Position numbers and translations under genes: made by a program. From NCBI GenBank assembly GCA_017428085.1, contig JAFRRP010000019.1, positions 1 through 64,000 of the forward strand: DNA of 64,000 nt, given 5' to 3'. Positions 32,519 through 41,468 of this stretch are shown in pieces (positions within the stretch are counted from its first letter, which is position 1; each line of letters begins with the position of its first letter). This DNA is from Clostridia bacterium (GTDB lineage Bacteria; Bacillota; Clostridia; Oscillospirales; Acutalibacteraceae). A model generated the notes under the pieces. That model searched no databases. It was not told where the DNA came from and saw nothing but the letters and a program-made list of their open reading frames with translations.

Positions 32519-33715
32519 ATGCCGGTTTACACTGACGAATTCACGACCATTCCATACGGTTCTCTCGGAATCATCGCTCTTCCCGGATGTGAAGAGTTGG
32601 CCCGCAAGATCGATGCCTATCTTGTTAAATGGAGAGACCAGCGCGAAAGCGAGCATAAGTCTACCATCGCTTTTTCCGGTTATGTCAGAGACACCTATCT
32701 GCTGAAGGCCAATTTCCCCAAGTTCGGCACTGGCGAAGGGAAGTGCATGCTGAAGGAGTCCGTCCGCGGATATGATATCTTTATTATCTGCGACTGCTTC
32801 AATTACGGACTTACCCATGAAATGTACGGCGCAGACGTCCCGTATACGCCGGACGACCATTACGCCAATCTCAAACGGGCCATTGCCGCCATGGAAGGCA
32901 AGGCACGCCGCATCAATGTTATCATGCCAATGCTGTACGAGGGCCGTCAGCATAAGAGAAGCGCCAGGGAATCCCTTGATTGCGCCCTTGCCCTGCAGGA
33001 GCTTTGCAATATGATGGGCGTGGAGAATATCATCACCTTCGACGCCCACGACCCCCGCGTGATGAACGCCATCCCGCTGAAGGGCTTTGAAAACGTCTAC
33101 ACCACCTATCAGATGATCAAGGCGATGGTCAACAATATCCCCGATCTCAAGATCGACAAGGAAAACCTGATGATCATCTCCCCCGACGAGGGCGGTCTGA
33201 ACCGTGCCGTGTATTATTCCTCGGTATTGGGCCTTGATCTCGGCATGTTCTACAAGCGCCGCGACTACTCCCGCGTGGTCAAGGGCCGCAACCCCATCAT
33301 CGCCCATGAGTTCCTCGGCACCAGCCTGGAGAACAAGGACGTGATCGTGGTGGACGACATGATCTCCAGCGGCGATTCCATGCTGGATGTGGCCAGACGC
33401 CTGAAGTCCATGGGCGCGCGGAACATCTACGTCTGCTGCGCGTTCGGCCTGTTCTGCAATGGGCTCGATTCCTTCGATAAGGCTTTTGAGGAGGGCGCCA
33501 TCAGCCGCGTGTTCACCACCAACCTGATCTACCGTTCTCCGGAGCTGAAAACGAAGGCGTGGTACTGCGAGGTCGATCTTTCCAAATACATCTCCCTGCT
33601 GATCGACGCGCTGAATCACGATATGTCTCTCAGCTCGCTGATGAATCATGCGCAGCGCATCAAGCCGTTCCTGGAAAGCCGCGGTTTTGATATCAAGATC
33701 AAGAGCGAGGGCTGA
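32519..33715 (+). CDS. prs: Divergent ribose-phosphate pyrophosphokinase (PRPP synthetase)
   Basis: PRPP synthetase makes PRPP from ribose 5-phosphate and ATP, feeding histidine, nucleotide and NAD synthesis. This 398-residue form is about 80 longer than standard Prs. Counterparts of the family motifs can be seen but are altered: MPMLYEGRQHKRSARESL (normally PYFGYARQDRK), ITFDAHDPRVMNA (normally TVDLHA), ISPDEGGLNRA, and the PRPP loop VIVVDDMISSGDSMLDVARR near residue 280. Extra residues lie at the N-terminus and after the PRPP loop. ATG at 32519 has AGGAGA 9 nt upstream. It is monocistronic between promoter and terminator. Confidence 0.85.
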   Translation: MPVYTDEFTTIPYGSLGIIALPGCEELARKIDAYLVKWRDQRESEHKSTIAFSGYVRDTYLLKANFPKFGTGEGKCMLKESVRGYDIFIICDCFNYGLTHEMYGADVPYTPDDHYANLKRAIAAMEGKARRINVIMPMLYEGRQHKRSARESLDCALALQELCNMMGVENIITFDAHDPRVMNAIPLKGFENVYTTYQMIKAMVNNIPDLKIDKENLMIISPDEGGLNRAVYYSSVLGLDLGMFYKRRDYSRVVKGRNPIIAHEFLGTSLENKDVIVVDDMISSGDSMLDVARRLKSMGARNIYVCCAFGLFCNGLDSFDKAFEEGAISRVFTTNLIYRSPELKTKAWYCEVDLSKYISLLIDALNHDMSLSSLMNHAQRIKPFLESRGFDIKIKSEG

Positions 33716-33733
33716 CCGTATATTCTGATAACG

Positions 33734-33768
33734 ATCCTTGAACGTGTAAAAGCGTTCAGGGATTTTTA
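33734..33768 (+). terminator. Terminator of prs
   Basis: An 11-bp stem, ATCCTTGAACG with CGTTCAGGGAT (one G-U pair), followed by TTTTAT. Short AGTCGGAAGTC repeats follow at 33772-33800. Confidence 0.8.
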
Positions 33769-33841
33769 TACAGTCGGAAGTCATCAGTCGGAAGTCGGAA
33801 GCCAAAAGCATTATAAGAAAATAGAAAGTATAGGGAAAGAA

Positions 33842-35902
33842 ATGAGTTTGTCTGAATTAGTTAACATCAAACAGGGCAGCGCATCGGTACACCGTTTTTC
33901 CAACGGCAACACGCTGCCGCTGATCCAACGCCCGTTCGCCATGGCGGCCTTCGCGCCGCAGACGGACAGCAAATCCAGTTGGTTCTACCATCCGTCTGCC
34001 CGATCTTTCGAGGGCGTGCGGATCACTCATCAGCCCAGTCCCTGGATCGCCGACTATGGCACGGTGATCTTCCTGTCGCAGAAGTTTACGCCATATTTCA
34101 GCGCGGACGCCCGCTGGTCCGGTTTCCGCCCGCAGGACGCCGTGCTGACGCCGTCGTATATGAAGTACCGCCTGATCCGTTACCGCTGTACCGTGGAGGC
34201 GTCGCCCGGTGTGCGCGGCGGCGCGCTGCGCGTTCGGTTTGACGACGCGAAGGAAAATTTCTTCTCCGTCCTGCCGCTTTACGGGGACAGCTCCTTTTGC
34301 TATGTGCCGGAGGAAAACGCGCTCTACGGAACGGTCTCCAACTGCCGCGACAACGACGCGAAGAACTTTAAGATGTATTTCATCGTGAAGTTCGGCGTTG
34401 GGCAGATCGCGCCTGCCGGTCATATGGTCGGTACGGACGACAGCGCCAAAGAGGGAAACGAGATCGCCGGGGAATGCGTCGGTATCCATCTGAAAGTGCG
34501 CGGCGATCGGGTAGACGCTTTCGTCGCCACGTCTTATATCAGCTTTGAGCAGGCGGAGCTTAACTTTCAACAGGAGTTCGTCGGGAAGGATTTTGACGAG
34601 GTCAGAAGCGAAGCGGAAACGGCCTGGGAGGAATACCTGTCCCGCGTGGAGATCGAAGCGAAGGACGAAAAGCAGCTTCGCACGTTTTTCTCATGTATGT
34701 ACCGGGCGTTTCTTTACCCCCATAAGTGTTATGAGCTGAACGCGGCGGGAGAGCCCGTCCACTACCAGCCTTTCGACGGCAAGGTATATCCCGGCGTGCG
34801 CTATACCGACAACGGATTCTGGGACACTTACCGCACCTGCTATCCCTTCTACGCGCTTGTCGCAAAAGAGGAATACCGTGAAATGTGCCGTGCTTTCGTC
34901 AATGACTACAAGGAGTGCGGCTGGCTGCCGCGCTGGCCCTCTATCGGGGAACGCGGCTGTATGCCAAGTACCCTGATCGACGTGGTGCTGTGCGACGCCG
35001 CCGTAAAGGGACTGATGGACCGCGATACCATGGAAACGGCGCTGGAGGGAATGCTCAAACATGCCACGACAGATTCCGACAACGACGATTACGGCCGCAG
35101 CGGCGCGTCAGCCTACTGCCGCCTCGGTTACGTGCCCATCGAGGCGCATAAGGAGAGCGTCAATTTAACGCTGGACGCCGCCTACGGCGACTGGTGCATC
35201 GCCCGCGTCGCGGAGCTTCTCGGCAAAGACGATATCGTCAGGGAATACGACCGGCGCGCGAAGAGTTACGCCAATCTGTTTGACCCGGAGACGGGCTTCA
35301 TGCGTCCGAAATTCGAGGACGGGTCCTTCCGGCCGGAGTTCAGCCCCACTGCGTGGGGGCGCGATTACACCGAGGGCAGCGCGTGGCAGAATTCCTTCGC
35401 CGTGCCGCATGATATCGAAGGTCTGGCGGCGCTTTACGGCGGGAAGGAAAAGCTGCTGGCCAAGGTAGACGAGCTGTTCGCCACGCCGCCGGATTACGAG
35501 TCTGTCGGCTACGGCAGCGAGATCCATGAAGAGACCGAGATGGCCGCCGTCGATTTCGGTCAGTGCGCGATCTCCAACCAGCCCAGCTTTCATTTGCCCT
35601 ATCTTTTTTCCGCGCTGGGCGACGTAGAGAAAACCTCTTACTGGGTCGGGAAAATGTGCGAAGAGCTGTTCTCCTTTGAAGACGACGGTTTCCCCGGCGA
35701 TGAGGATAACGGTTCCATGGCGCTGTGGTACGTATTTTCTTCCATCGGTATTTATCCCTTCTGCCCCGGTAAAAATGAATTTGTCCGCACGAAGAAACTG
35801 GTAAAATCAGTTAAACTCTGCGGCAGGCCGTTTGATGCGGACGCTTTCATCGGAAACAAGATCCCGTTTCAGGCAGTCGATCCCGATGCTTTCGCGCCTT
35901 GA
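33842..35902 (+). CDS. GH92 family glycosidase with Gln at the usual catalytic acid position
   Basis: GH92 enzymes are calcium-dependent exo-alpha-mannosidases. The 686-residue protein has an N-terminal beta-sandwich (about 1-235) and an (alpha/alpha)6 domain with DNGFWDTYRTCYPFYAL near 323, SIGERGCMPSTLIDVV near 370, and the base-region motif GDEDNGSMALWYVFSSIG near 619. The segment that normally reads GNEPSHH here reads SNQPSFHLPYLF, with Gln580 at the position of the general acid Glu. A Gln there has been reported for mannosyl-phosphodiesterases in this family. No signal peptide is present, unusual for GH92. Start ATG at 33842 after GGGAAAGAA. Confidence 0.87.
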   Translation: MSLSELVNIKQGSASVHRFSNGNTLPLIQRPFAMAAFAPQTDSKSSWFYHPSARSFEGVRITHQPSPWIADYGTVIFLSQKFTPYFSADARWSGFRPQDAVLTPSYMKYRLIRYRCTVEASPGVRGGALRVRFDDAKENFFSVLPLYGDSSFCYVPEENALYGTVSNCRDNDAKNFKMYFIVKFGVGQIAPAGHMVGTDDSAKEGNEIAGECVGIHLKVRGDRVDAFVATSYISFEQAELNFQQEFVGKDFDEVRSEAETAWEEYLSRVEIEAKDEKQLRTFFSCMYRAFLYPHKCYELNAAGEPVHYQPFDGKVYPGVRYTDNGFWDTYRTCYPFYALVAKEEYREMCRAFVNDYKECGWLPRWPSIGERGCMPSTLIDVVLCDAAVKGLMDRDTMETALEGMLKHATTDSDNDDYGRSGASAYCRLGYVPIEAHKESVNLTLDAAYGDWCIARVAELLGKDDIVREYDRRAKSYANLFDPETGFMRPKFEDGSFRPEFSPTAWGRDYTEGSAWQNSFAVPHDIEGLAALYGGKEKLLAKVDELFATPPDYESVGYGSEIHEETEMAAVDFGQCAISNQPSFHLPYLFSALGDVEKTSYWVGKMCEELFSFEDDGFPGDEDNGSMALWYVFSSIGIYPFCPGKNEFVRTKKLVKSVKLCGRPFDADAFIGNKIPFQAVDPDAFAP

Positions 35903-35954
35903 CGTTTTTTATGTTTACAATATTGTAAAATTTCAGGATATTTCACGCAACCCC

Positions 35955-35983
35955 TTGCAAATTTTTTTTCGATTTGATATAAT
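35955..35983 (+). promoter_or_regulatory. Promoter of the SH3 protein gene
   Basis: TTGCAA at 35955-35960 and TATAAT at 35978-35983 with a 17-bp spacer. Confidence 0.7.
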
Positions 35984-36031
35984 CCTTATGATTTAGATCC
36001 GTAAAGATTAACAGAAAAAGGAGTAAATAAA

Positions 36032-36886
36032 ATGGATGACGATAAAGTAAAGTACTATCCCTACGATGAGTATTCCGAGGGGGCCGATCAAGCGCCCGAA
36101 TATCAGAATGATCGGTATGACAACGGCGGTTCCAGAAAAGGTTCCGATAAGTCAATAAAGACCTTGATCGGTATTCTGGTTGCCGTTTTGCTGGTGTTTG
36201 TGATCCTGCTTGGCGTTTTTGTGGCTATGAAGAAAAAGAATGCAAACAAGCCCGCCAACACGGATGTGATCGCCACTCCCACAGACGCCGTTACGACGAC
36301 GGAGGCCGTTACGACGGAAGATCAGCTCTATCCCGTCGGCGAATACGTCGTTTCAGCGGAAGGCAGCCTGCGTTTGAGGGAGGATCACTCTACGGATGCC
36401 AAGCATATCATGAGCGTTCCCTCCGGCACCAAGCTGACCATCACTGAGGTTTACATCGATAATAACGCTGCCACGAATGAAGAAAAGTTCTGGGGCAAGA
36501 CCGATTATAAGGGTTGGACGGCCTGGGTCGCCATGGCGTACCTGACGAAGAGCGCCGGTTCTGCCGAAGTTACCACTCTTGAGGGCGAATCCGGTGTGAC
36601 GGTTCCCGGTACCACGGGCGTTGGCGAAACTACAACGAAATCCGCCGCCGGTACTTATGCCACCGGCAAATATATCGTTACCGCGGACGAGTTCCTGCGG
36701 ATCCGTGAGGATCATGACGTTGATTCCGAAGCGATCAGCCAGATCGATGCCGGCGAGGAGATCACGATCCTTGAGATCTATCATGATACCGAGACCGATG
36801 ATTCCACTCTTGAGTATTGGGGCAAGGTTTCCTATGACGGATATGTCGGCTGGGTCGCCATGCATTATACGAAGCCTGCTGCCTGA
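36032..36886 (+). CDS. Membrane-anchored protein with two extracellular SH3b domains
   Basis: The 284-residue protein has a charged, Tyr- and Asp-rich cytoplasmic N-terminus (about 1-42), one transmembrane helix (about 44-66), a Thr-rich linker, and two bacterial SH3-like domains (about 100-170 and 208-282) that repeat the pattern LRLREDHSTDAK / LRIREDHDVDSE and GWTAWVAMAYL / GYVGWVAMHY. Such domains usually bind cell-wall peptides. The orientation with domains outside is inferred. AAAAGGAG precedes the ATG. It has its own promoter and terminator. Confidence 0.85.
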   Translation: MDDDKVKYYPYDEYSEGADQAPEYQNDRYDNGGSRKGSDKSIKTLIGILVAVLLVFVILLGVFVAMKKKNANKPANTDVIATPTDAVTTTEAVTTEDQLYPVGEYVVSAEGSLRLREDHSTDAKHIMSVPSGTKLTITEVYIDNNAATNEEKFWGKTDYKGWTAWVAMAYLTKSAGSAEVTTLEGESGVTVPGTTGVGETTTKSAAGTYATGKYIVTADEFLRIREDHDVDSEAISQIDAGEEITILEIYHDTETDDSTLEYWGKVSYDGYVGWVAMHYTKPAA

Positions 36887-36907
36887 CAGCGGTAAATGTT
36901 GAACGGA

Positions 36908-36938
36908 AAAAAGCTGCAGTTTTTAACTGCAGCTTTTT
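36908..36938. terminator. Bidirectional terminator after the SH3 gene
   Basis: AAAAAGCTGCAGTT and AACTGCAGCTTTTT form a perfect 14-bp stem with a 3-nt loop. It lies between two convergent genes. Confidence 0.85.
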
Positions 36939-36957
36939 GTTTAATGATCTCATTGAC

Positions 36958-37893
36958 TCAGGCGACGATCCTTTTGCAGAAATCCGCGATATCCTGATAG
37001 ACTTCTCTGTTGGATTTTTCATTATGGATCTCATGCCGAAGCCCTTTGTAAAGCTTAATGGAAACGTCGGTATGGCCGCTTTCTTTCAGTTTGTTGTAAA
37101 CTTCTGTTACTCCCTTGCCGTAATTCCCGACGGGATCCATATCGCCGGCAATCAGATAGATCGGGGCGTCCTTCGGGACTGCTTCGTACCAGTCCTTCCC
37201 GGAAACGGAACCCAGCAGCCTGAACAAATCGCGGTACCCCACGGCTGTGAACAGATAACCGCACTTATCATCAGCTACATATTTTTTTACGTTCTCTTCG
37301 TTGACGGAGAGCCATTCAAACCCGGTGTTGCCGGTGAATTTCTTATTATAAGTACCGAAGGCGAGGTTGTTGATGAAGGGCGAACGGTATTTGGAGCCCT
37401 TGACCTTACCGATCACGTCGGCGATCATTGCGCCAAGCGCCGCGGCGGGGTTCGCGCCGCTGGTGCCGCAGATCACGTATCCGTCTGCGATGCCGGGATA
37501 TTTCGCAGCAAACCGACGCGTGATGAACGAACCCATGGAATGTCCCCAGATGATCAGTTTTTTGCCGGGATGCTTGCCCTTTGCCATTTGCGCAACTGTC
37601 TTGACGTCGTCAACCAGCCTTTCATTGCCGTCTTTCTCTCCGAAATAGCCCAGGTCGTCATCTGATGAGACGGAACGGCCGTGACCTTCATGTTCATGCA
37701 TGTATACGGCAAAGCCCTGGTCGCAAAGAAAACCGGCTACGTCAAGATAGCGATCGGTATGCTCCGCCATGCCGTGTACGATCTGAACGATCCCCAGTAC
37801 TGCGTCTTCTTCCGTAGGGGTGACCGACTGGACGTAAAGATCGGAAAGGCCTGTGGAGGATTTTACGTGATACTCGTTGTGAATACGGTCCAT
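36958..37893 (-). CDS. Alpha/beta hydrolase, lysophospholipase-like (paralogue)
   Basis: This 311-residue hydrolase is the same length and build as the one at 30663: QIVHGMAEHTDRY near 37, HEGHGRS near 71, elbow WGHSMGSFITRR near 117, AGDMDPVGNYGKG near 250 and YKGLRHEIHNEKS near 285. The catalytic Ser, Asp and His are all present. It should act on monoacylglycerol-like esters in the cytoplasm. It is transcribed alone, convergent with the SH3 gene and divergent from the MreB-like gene. AAAGGAG-type sequence (ATAAAGGAGTCG) precedes the ATG. Confidence 0.85.
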   Translation of the reverse strand: MDRIHNEYHVKSSTGLSDLYVQSVTPTEEDAVLGIVQIVHGMAEHTDRYLDVAGFLCDQGFAVYMHEHEGHGRSVSSDDDLGYFGEKDGNERLVDDVKTVAQMAKGKHPGKKLIIWGHSMGSFITRRFAAKYPGIADGYVICGTSGANPAAALGAMIADVIGKVKGSKYRSPFINNLAFGTYNKKFTGNTGFEWLSVNEENVKKYVADDKCGYLFTAVGYRDLFRLLGSVSGKDWYEAVPKDAPIYLIAGDMDPVGNYGKGVTEVYNKLKESGHTDVSIKLYKGLRHEIHNEKSNREVYQDIADFCKRIVA

Positions 37894-38090
37894 ATTACGA
37901 CTCCTTTATTTTTTCTTCATTGTAACACATTATCTTTCATAATGGAATGATTTTACAATAATTAACGATTTATTGTGAAAAATCAATAAAAACAAATGTT
38001 GTTTTTTGCGCAAAAAATAATCGTGTATCACATGGTTGTCCTTGAAAAATCGATATAAAATATGATAAAATATGAAAAAAAGGAGATAAC

Positions 38091-38105
38091 GGAGGTGATC
38101 GTTTG
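38091..38105 (+). promoter_or_regulatory. Very strong ribosome-binding site fixing a TTG start
   Basis: GGAGGTGATC at 38091-38100 pairs over 10 nt with the usual 3' end of 16S rRNA. The TTG at 38103 follows at the optimal distance, which decides the start of the MreB-like protein. Confidence 0.8.
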
Positions 38106-39149
38106 GTCGGCGTTAAAATGGGGATCGATTTCGGATCATCCAATCTTACCGTATTCGCGGAAAATAAGGGAATCGTCGTTTGCGAACCTTCCGTGATGGT
38201 CTGCGACGTTTCTTCCGGTGAGGTTTTGGCGTGGGGCAGCGAAGCAAAACAGATGTGCGGCAAGCTTCCGGCATCCATGCGTGTCGTCCGGCCGATCCGT
38301 GACGGCGTCATCTCCGATTTCGACGCGGCGAAGATGATGCTGTCGCGATATATCGAAACGATCGGCAACGGCAGGCTGTTCCGTCCTAACGTACTGATGT
38401 GCGTTCCCGATACCGTAACGGAGATCGCAAAAAAGTCTTTGTTTAACGTTGTAATGTCCGCGGGGGCGGCAAGGGCGTGCTTTGTCAGCGAGGCGCTGGC
38501 GGCGGCAGTCGGCGCTGGAGTGAGCCTGACGGAACCGAAGGGTACGCTGATCTGTGATATCGGCGGGGGGACTACCGACTGCGCCGTTATTACCATGGGT
38601 AATATTGAGTCCGCTAAAGCCGTCAATGTTGGCGGAGACGTGTTGACGCAGGCCATCATTGATTATGTGCTGCGCCAATATCAGATCGAATTGGGCGAAA
38701 CGGAAGCGGAAAATATTAAACGGACTGTTGGATCCGCCGTTCCGCGAAAGGATGAAATAGCCTTATCGGTCTGCGGTAAAAACTGCGACACCGGACTGCC
38801 TTCATTGACAGAGATCTCGTCCGGCGAGATCTACCGGTTGTTAAAACCCTACCTTGACGATATCCTGAATTGTATACGTGATGTGTTGGAGGTTACCACG
38901 CCGGAGCTTTGCGGCGATATCCTAGACAGCGGAGTGCTTTTGACTGGCGGTACCGCCAACCTGTACGGATTGGATCAATTGATCGAGCAGGAGACCGGTC
39001 TGAAAACCGTAAAAACAAATGAAGCGGATCGCTGCGCCGCATTTGGCCTCGGCAGACTGCTGAAGGACATGAAATATCTGGAGCGAATCGGTTATCTCTT
39101 TGTCGATGAGACCGCCGCTGAAGAAGAGTACGGAGAAGGGGAAGGCTGA
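38103..39149 (+). CDS. MreB/Mbl-like actin homologue
   Basis: The 348-residue protein has the actin-fold ATPase motifs of the MreB group: phosphate 1 GIDFGSSNLTVF near 8, phosphate 2 CDIGGGTTDCAVI near 155, and the adenosine motif LLTGGTANLYGLD near 280. MreB proteins form membrane filaments that guide lateral wall synthesis. It ends in a short acidic tail (EEEYGEGEG). mreC and mreD are not next to it; recD2 follows after 15 bp, as a probable operon. It may be a second copy beside a classical mreBCD cluster elsewhere, so the exact name is left open. Confidence 0.87.
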   Translation: MVGVKMGIDFGSSNLTVFAENKGIVVCEPSVMVCDVSSGEVLAWGSEAKQMCGKLPASMRVVRPIRDGVISDFDAAKMMLSRYIETIGNGRLFRPNVLMCVPDTVTEIAKKSLFNVVMSAGAARACFVSEALAAAVGAGVSLTEPKGTLICDIGGGTTDCAVITMGNIESAKAVNVGGDVLTQAIIDYVLRQYQIELGETEAENIKRTVGSAVPRKDEIALSVCGKNCDTGLPSLTEISSGEIYRLLKPYLDDILNCIRDVLEVTTPELCGDILDSGVLLTGGTANLYGLDQLIEQETGLKTVKTNEADRCAAFGLGRLLKDMKYLERIGYLFVDETAAEEEYGEGEG

Positions 39150-39164
39150 CAGCCTTTTGCAGTG

Positions 39165-41375
39165 ATGACGAAAAACAACAGGGAAGAATCCATCAGCGGA
39201 TCGGTCGAAAACGTTGTGTTTTCCAATCCGGAAAACCATTTTACCGTAATGGAAGTCAACGTGGCGGGCGGCGAGATCATTACCGCCGTCGGCGTGATCC
39301 CGGAAGTATCGCCGGGGGAGGACGTCACGCTTCACGGTATGTGGGACAGCCATAACGTCTTCGGCCGTCAGTTTAAGGTCAGCTTTTGTGAACGGTCGCT
39401 TCCTGATACAGCGGCGAAGCTCTTCCGTTATCTTGCTTCCGGCGCGATCAAGGGAATCGGCCCGAAGACTGCGATCAAGATCATTGAACGTTTCGGAGAA
39501 AACAGCTTCAACGTTCTGGAGAATGAACCGGAAACACTTTCATTGATCAACGGTATATCAAAATCGAAGGCGGTGGAGATCTGCAACGAGTTCAACCATC
39601 AATATGCCATGCGGAAACTCCTGATCGAATTGGAATCATATGGCATCACTTCGGCGGAATGCACCGCGATTTATAAGTACTTCGGATTGAACGCGGTAGA
39701 CACGATCAAAGAAAACCCCTATATCCTCTGCGGCGCCGTCAGCGGCTTCAGCTTTGAGCGAACGGAACAGCTTGTTCAGAAAATGGAGGTTTCGCCGGAT
39801 AAAGTATATCGCAACAGGGCGGGGATCCTTCACGTCGTCAGACATAATCTCGGCAACGGGCATACCTGTATCCCGCGAAGAAAAATGATCGAGCCTTCCT
39901 GCTTGTTGCTGGGAATTTCAAAGGAAGACGTTCAGAGCACTATCGACGACTTGATCGGGACGAAAAAGCTGATTCCCGCTGAAATCAACGGCGAAGAGTT
40001 TTTATTCCTTCCGGAGATCTACCGTGCGGAGTATGCTGTCGCTGAGCACTTCAAAAGAGTACGTCGTTTTCCGCCTTCGATGATCCATTCCGTCGTCACG
40101 GATATCGACAGGATCGAAAAACGAAACGGTATCCGCTATGCGGAAAAGCAGCGTGAGGCCATCCGGACCGCCGGCGAAAAAGGGCTTCTGATCCTGACCG
40201 GTGGCCCCGGCACAGGCAAGACCACCGCCGTAAAAGGGATCATTGAGGTATTTGAGAATAAAGATATCGAGGTATTATTATGCGCTCCCACCGGTCGTGC
40301 GGCGAAACGACTCAGCGAAGTGACGGGACGAGAGGCAAAGACCATCCATCGGTTGTTGGAGGTGGAATGGGACGAAAGCGATAAGCCCGTTTTTCGGAGG
40401 AACGCGAAAGACCCGCTGACCTGCGGCGCTTTGATCGTAGATGAGCTTTCCATGGTCGACGTGGAATTGTTTGCTTCATTGGTGGAGGCGTTGCCGATGG
40501 GATGTCGGTTGATCCTTGTGGGCGACTCGGATCAGCTGCCAAGCGTCGGTCCCGGTAACGTTCTGACAGATCTGATCGGATCGGGATTTCTTCCAGTCGT
40601 ATGTCTTACGGAGATTTTCCGACAGGCGCAGCAGAGCCTGATCGTGATGAACGCGCACCGTATTATGGCGGGGGAAGCGCTTTGTCTGGATGCTGTTGAC
40701 TCAGATTTCTTCTTTCTATCGCGCGAGGCGCCGTTATCTGCTGCCGCTACCGTAACAGAGTTGATTGCCAAACGTCTGCCTGCCGCATACGGTTATTCCC
40801 CGTTGGAGGATATTCAGGTCCTTTGTCCGTCACGCAAAGGTGACTGCGGTACGGTCAACCTTAACAGAAGACTGCAGGAGGCGCTGAATCCCTCCGATAA
40901 TGACAAGAATGAGCTTGTTACCCCCGCGGGAAGGATCTTCCGGGAGGGGGACAGGGTAATGCAGATCAAAAATAACTATAACATCCCATGGGAAAAAAGC
41001 CGCGAGTCGGGTGAAGGTATCTTTAACGGTGATATAGGTCTGTTGGAGAAAATCAATTATGCGGCCGCAACGATGCGTATCCGCTTTGACGATCGGGTCG
41101 CGGAGTATCCGACTACGAACCTGTCTGAACTTGAATTGGCCTATGCCGTCACGGTGCATAAAAGCCAGGGGAGCGAATATCCGGCGGTGATCCTTCCCAT
41201 TGTGGACTGCCCGCCCATGCTGATGTATCGTAATCTGTTATATACCGCTATTACAAGGGCAAAGCAATTGCTGATTATCGTCGGGAACGCGGAAAAGGTT
41301 TCACAGATGGCCGCTAACGCTAAACAGAATAAACGTTATTCCGCTTTATTGTTTTTCCTTTCTGAGGGGCAATAG
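39165..41375 (+). CDS. recD2: RecD2-type ATP-dependent DNA helicase
   Basis: RecD2 is a 5'-3' superfamily 1B helicase found without RecBC, involved in replication fork and mismatch processing. The 736-residue protein has the RecD2-specific N-terminal domain with helix-hairpin-helix motifs (ASGAIKGIGPKTAIKIIERF near 90), Walker A GGPGTGKTT near 347, motif II IVDELSMVD near 425, and the C-terminal UvrD-like part with VTVHKSQGSEYPAVILP near 665 and YTAITRAKQ. ATG at 39165 or GTG at 39162 could be the start; no strong ribosome-binding site is seen, which fits translation coupled to the MreB-like gene. Confidence 0.92.
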   Translation: MTKNNREESISGSVENVVFSNPENHFTVMEVNVAGGEIITAVGVIPEVSPGEDVTLHGMWDSHNVFGRQFKVSFCERSLPDTAAKLFRYLASGAIKGIGPKTAIKIIERFGENSFNVLENEPETLSLINGISKSKAVEICNEFNHQYAMRKLLIELESYGITSAECTAIYKYFGLNAVDTIKENPYILCGAVSGFSFERTEQLVQKMEVSPDKVYRNRAGILHVVRHNLGNGHTCIPRRKMIEPSCLLLGISKEDVQSTIDDLIGTKKLIPAEINGEEFLFLPEIYRAEYAVAEHFKRVRRFPPSMIHSVVTDIDRIEKRNGIRYAEKQREAIRTAGEKGLLILTGGPGTGKTTAVKGIIEVFENKDIEVLLCAPTGRAAKRLSEVTGREAKTIHRLLEVEWDESDKPVFRRNAKDPLTCGALIVDELSMVDVELFASLVEALPMGCRLILVGDSDQLPSVGPGNVLTDLIGSGFLPVVCLTEIFRQAQQSLIVMNAHRIMAGEALCLDAVDSDFFFLSREAPLSAAATVTELIAKRLPAAYGYSPLEDIQVLCPSRKGDCGTVNLNRRLQEALNPSDNDKNELVTPAGRIFREGDRVMQIKNNYNIPWEKSRESGEGIFNGDIGLLEKINYAAATMRIRFDDRVAEYPTTNLSELELAYAVTVHKSQGSEYPAVILPIVDCPPMLMYRNLLYTAITRAKQLLIIVGNAEKVSQMAANAKQNKRYSALLFFLSEGQ

Positions 41376-41404
41376 ACCGTCATTCATTAGATAAAAGCAA
41401 GAAA

Positions 41405-41445
41405 ACGTCCGCTGTCGGATTAATGCCGACGGCGGACGTCATTTT
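41405..41445. terminator. Terminator after recD2
   Basis: A 14-bp stem (ACGTCCGCTGTCGG with CCGACGGCGGACGT, one U-G pair) with a 7-nt loop and ATTTTT. Confidence 0.8.
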
Positions 41446-41468
41446 TGAATGATATTACTCGTTACGCG

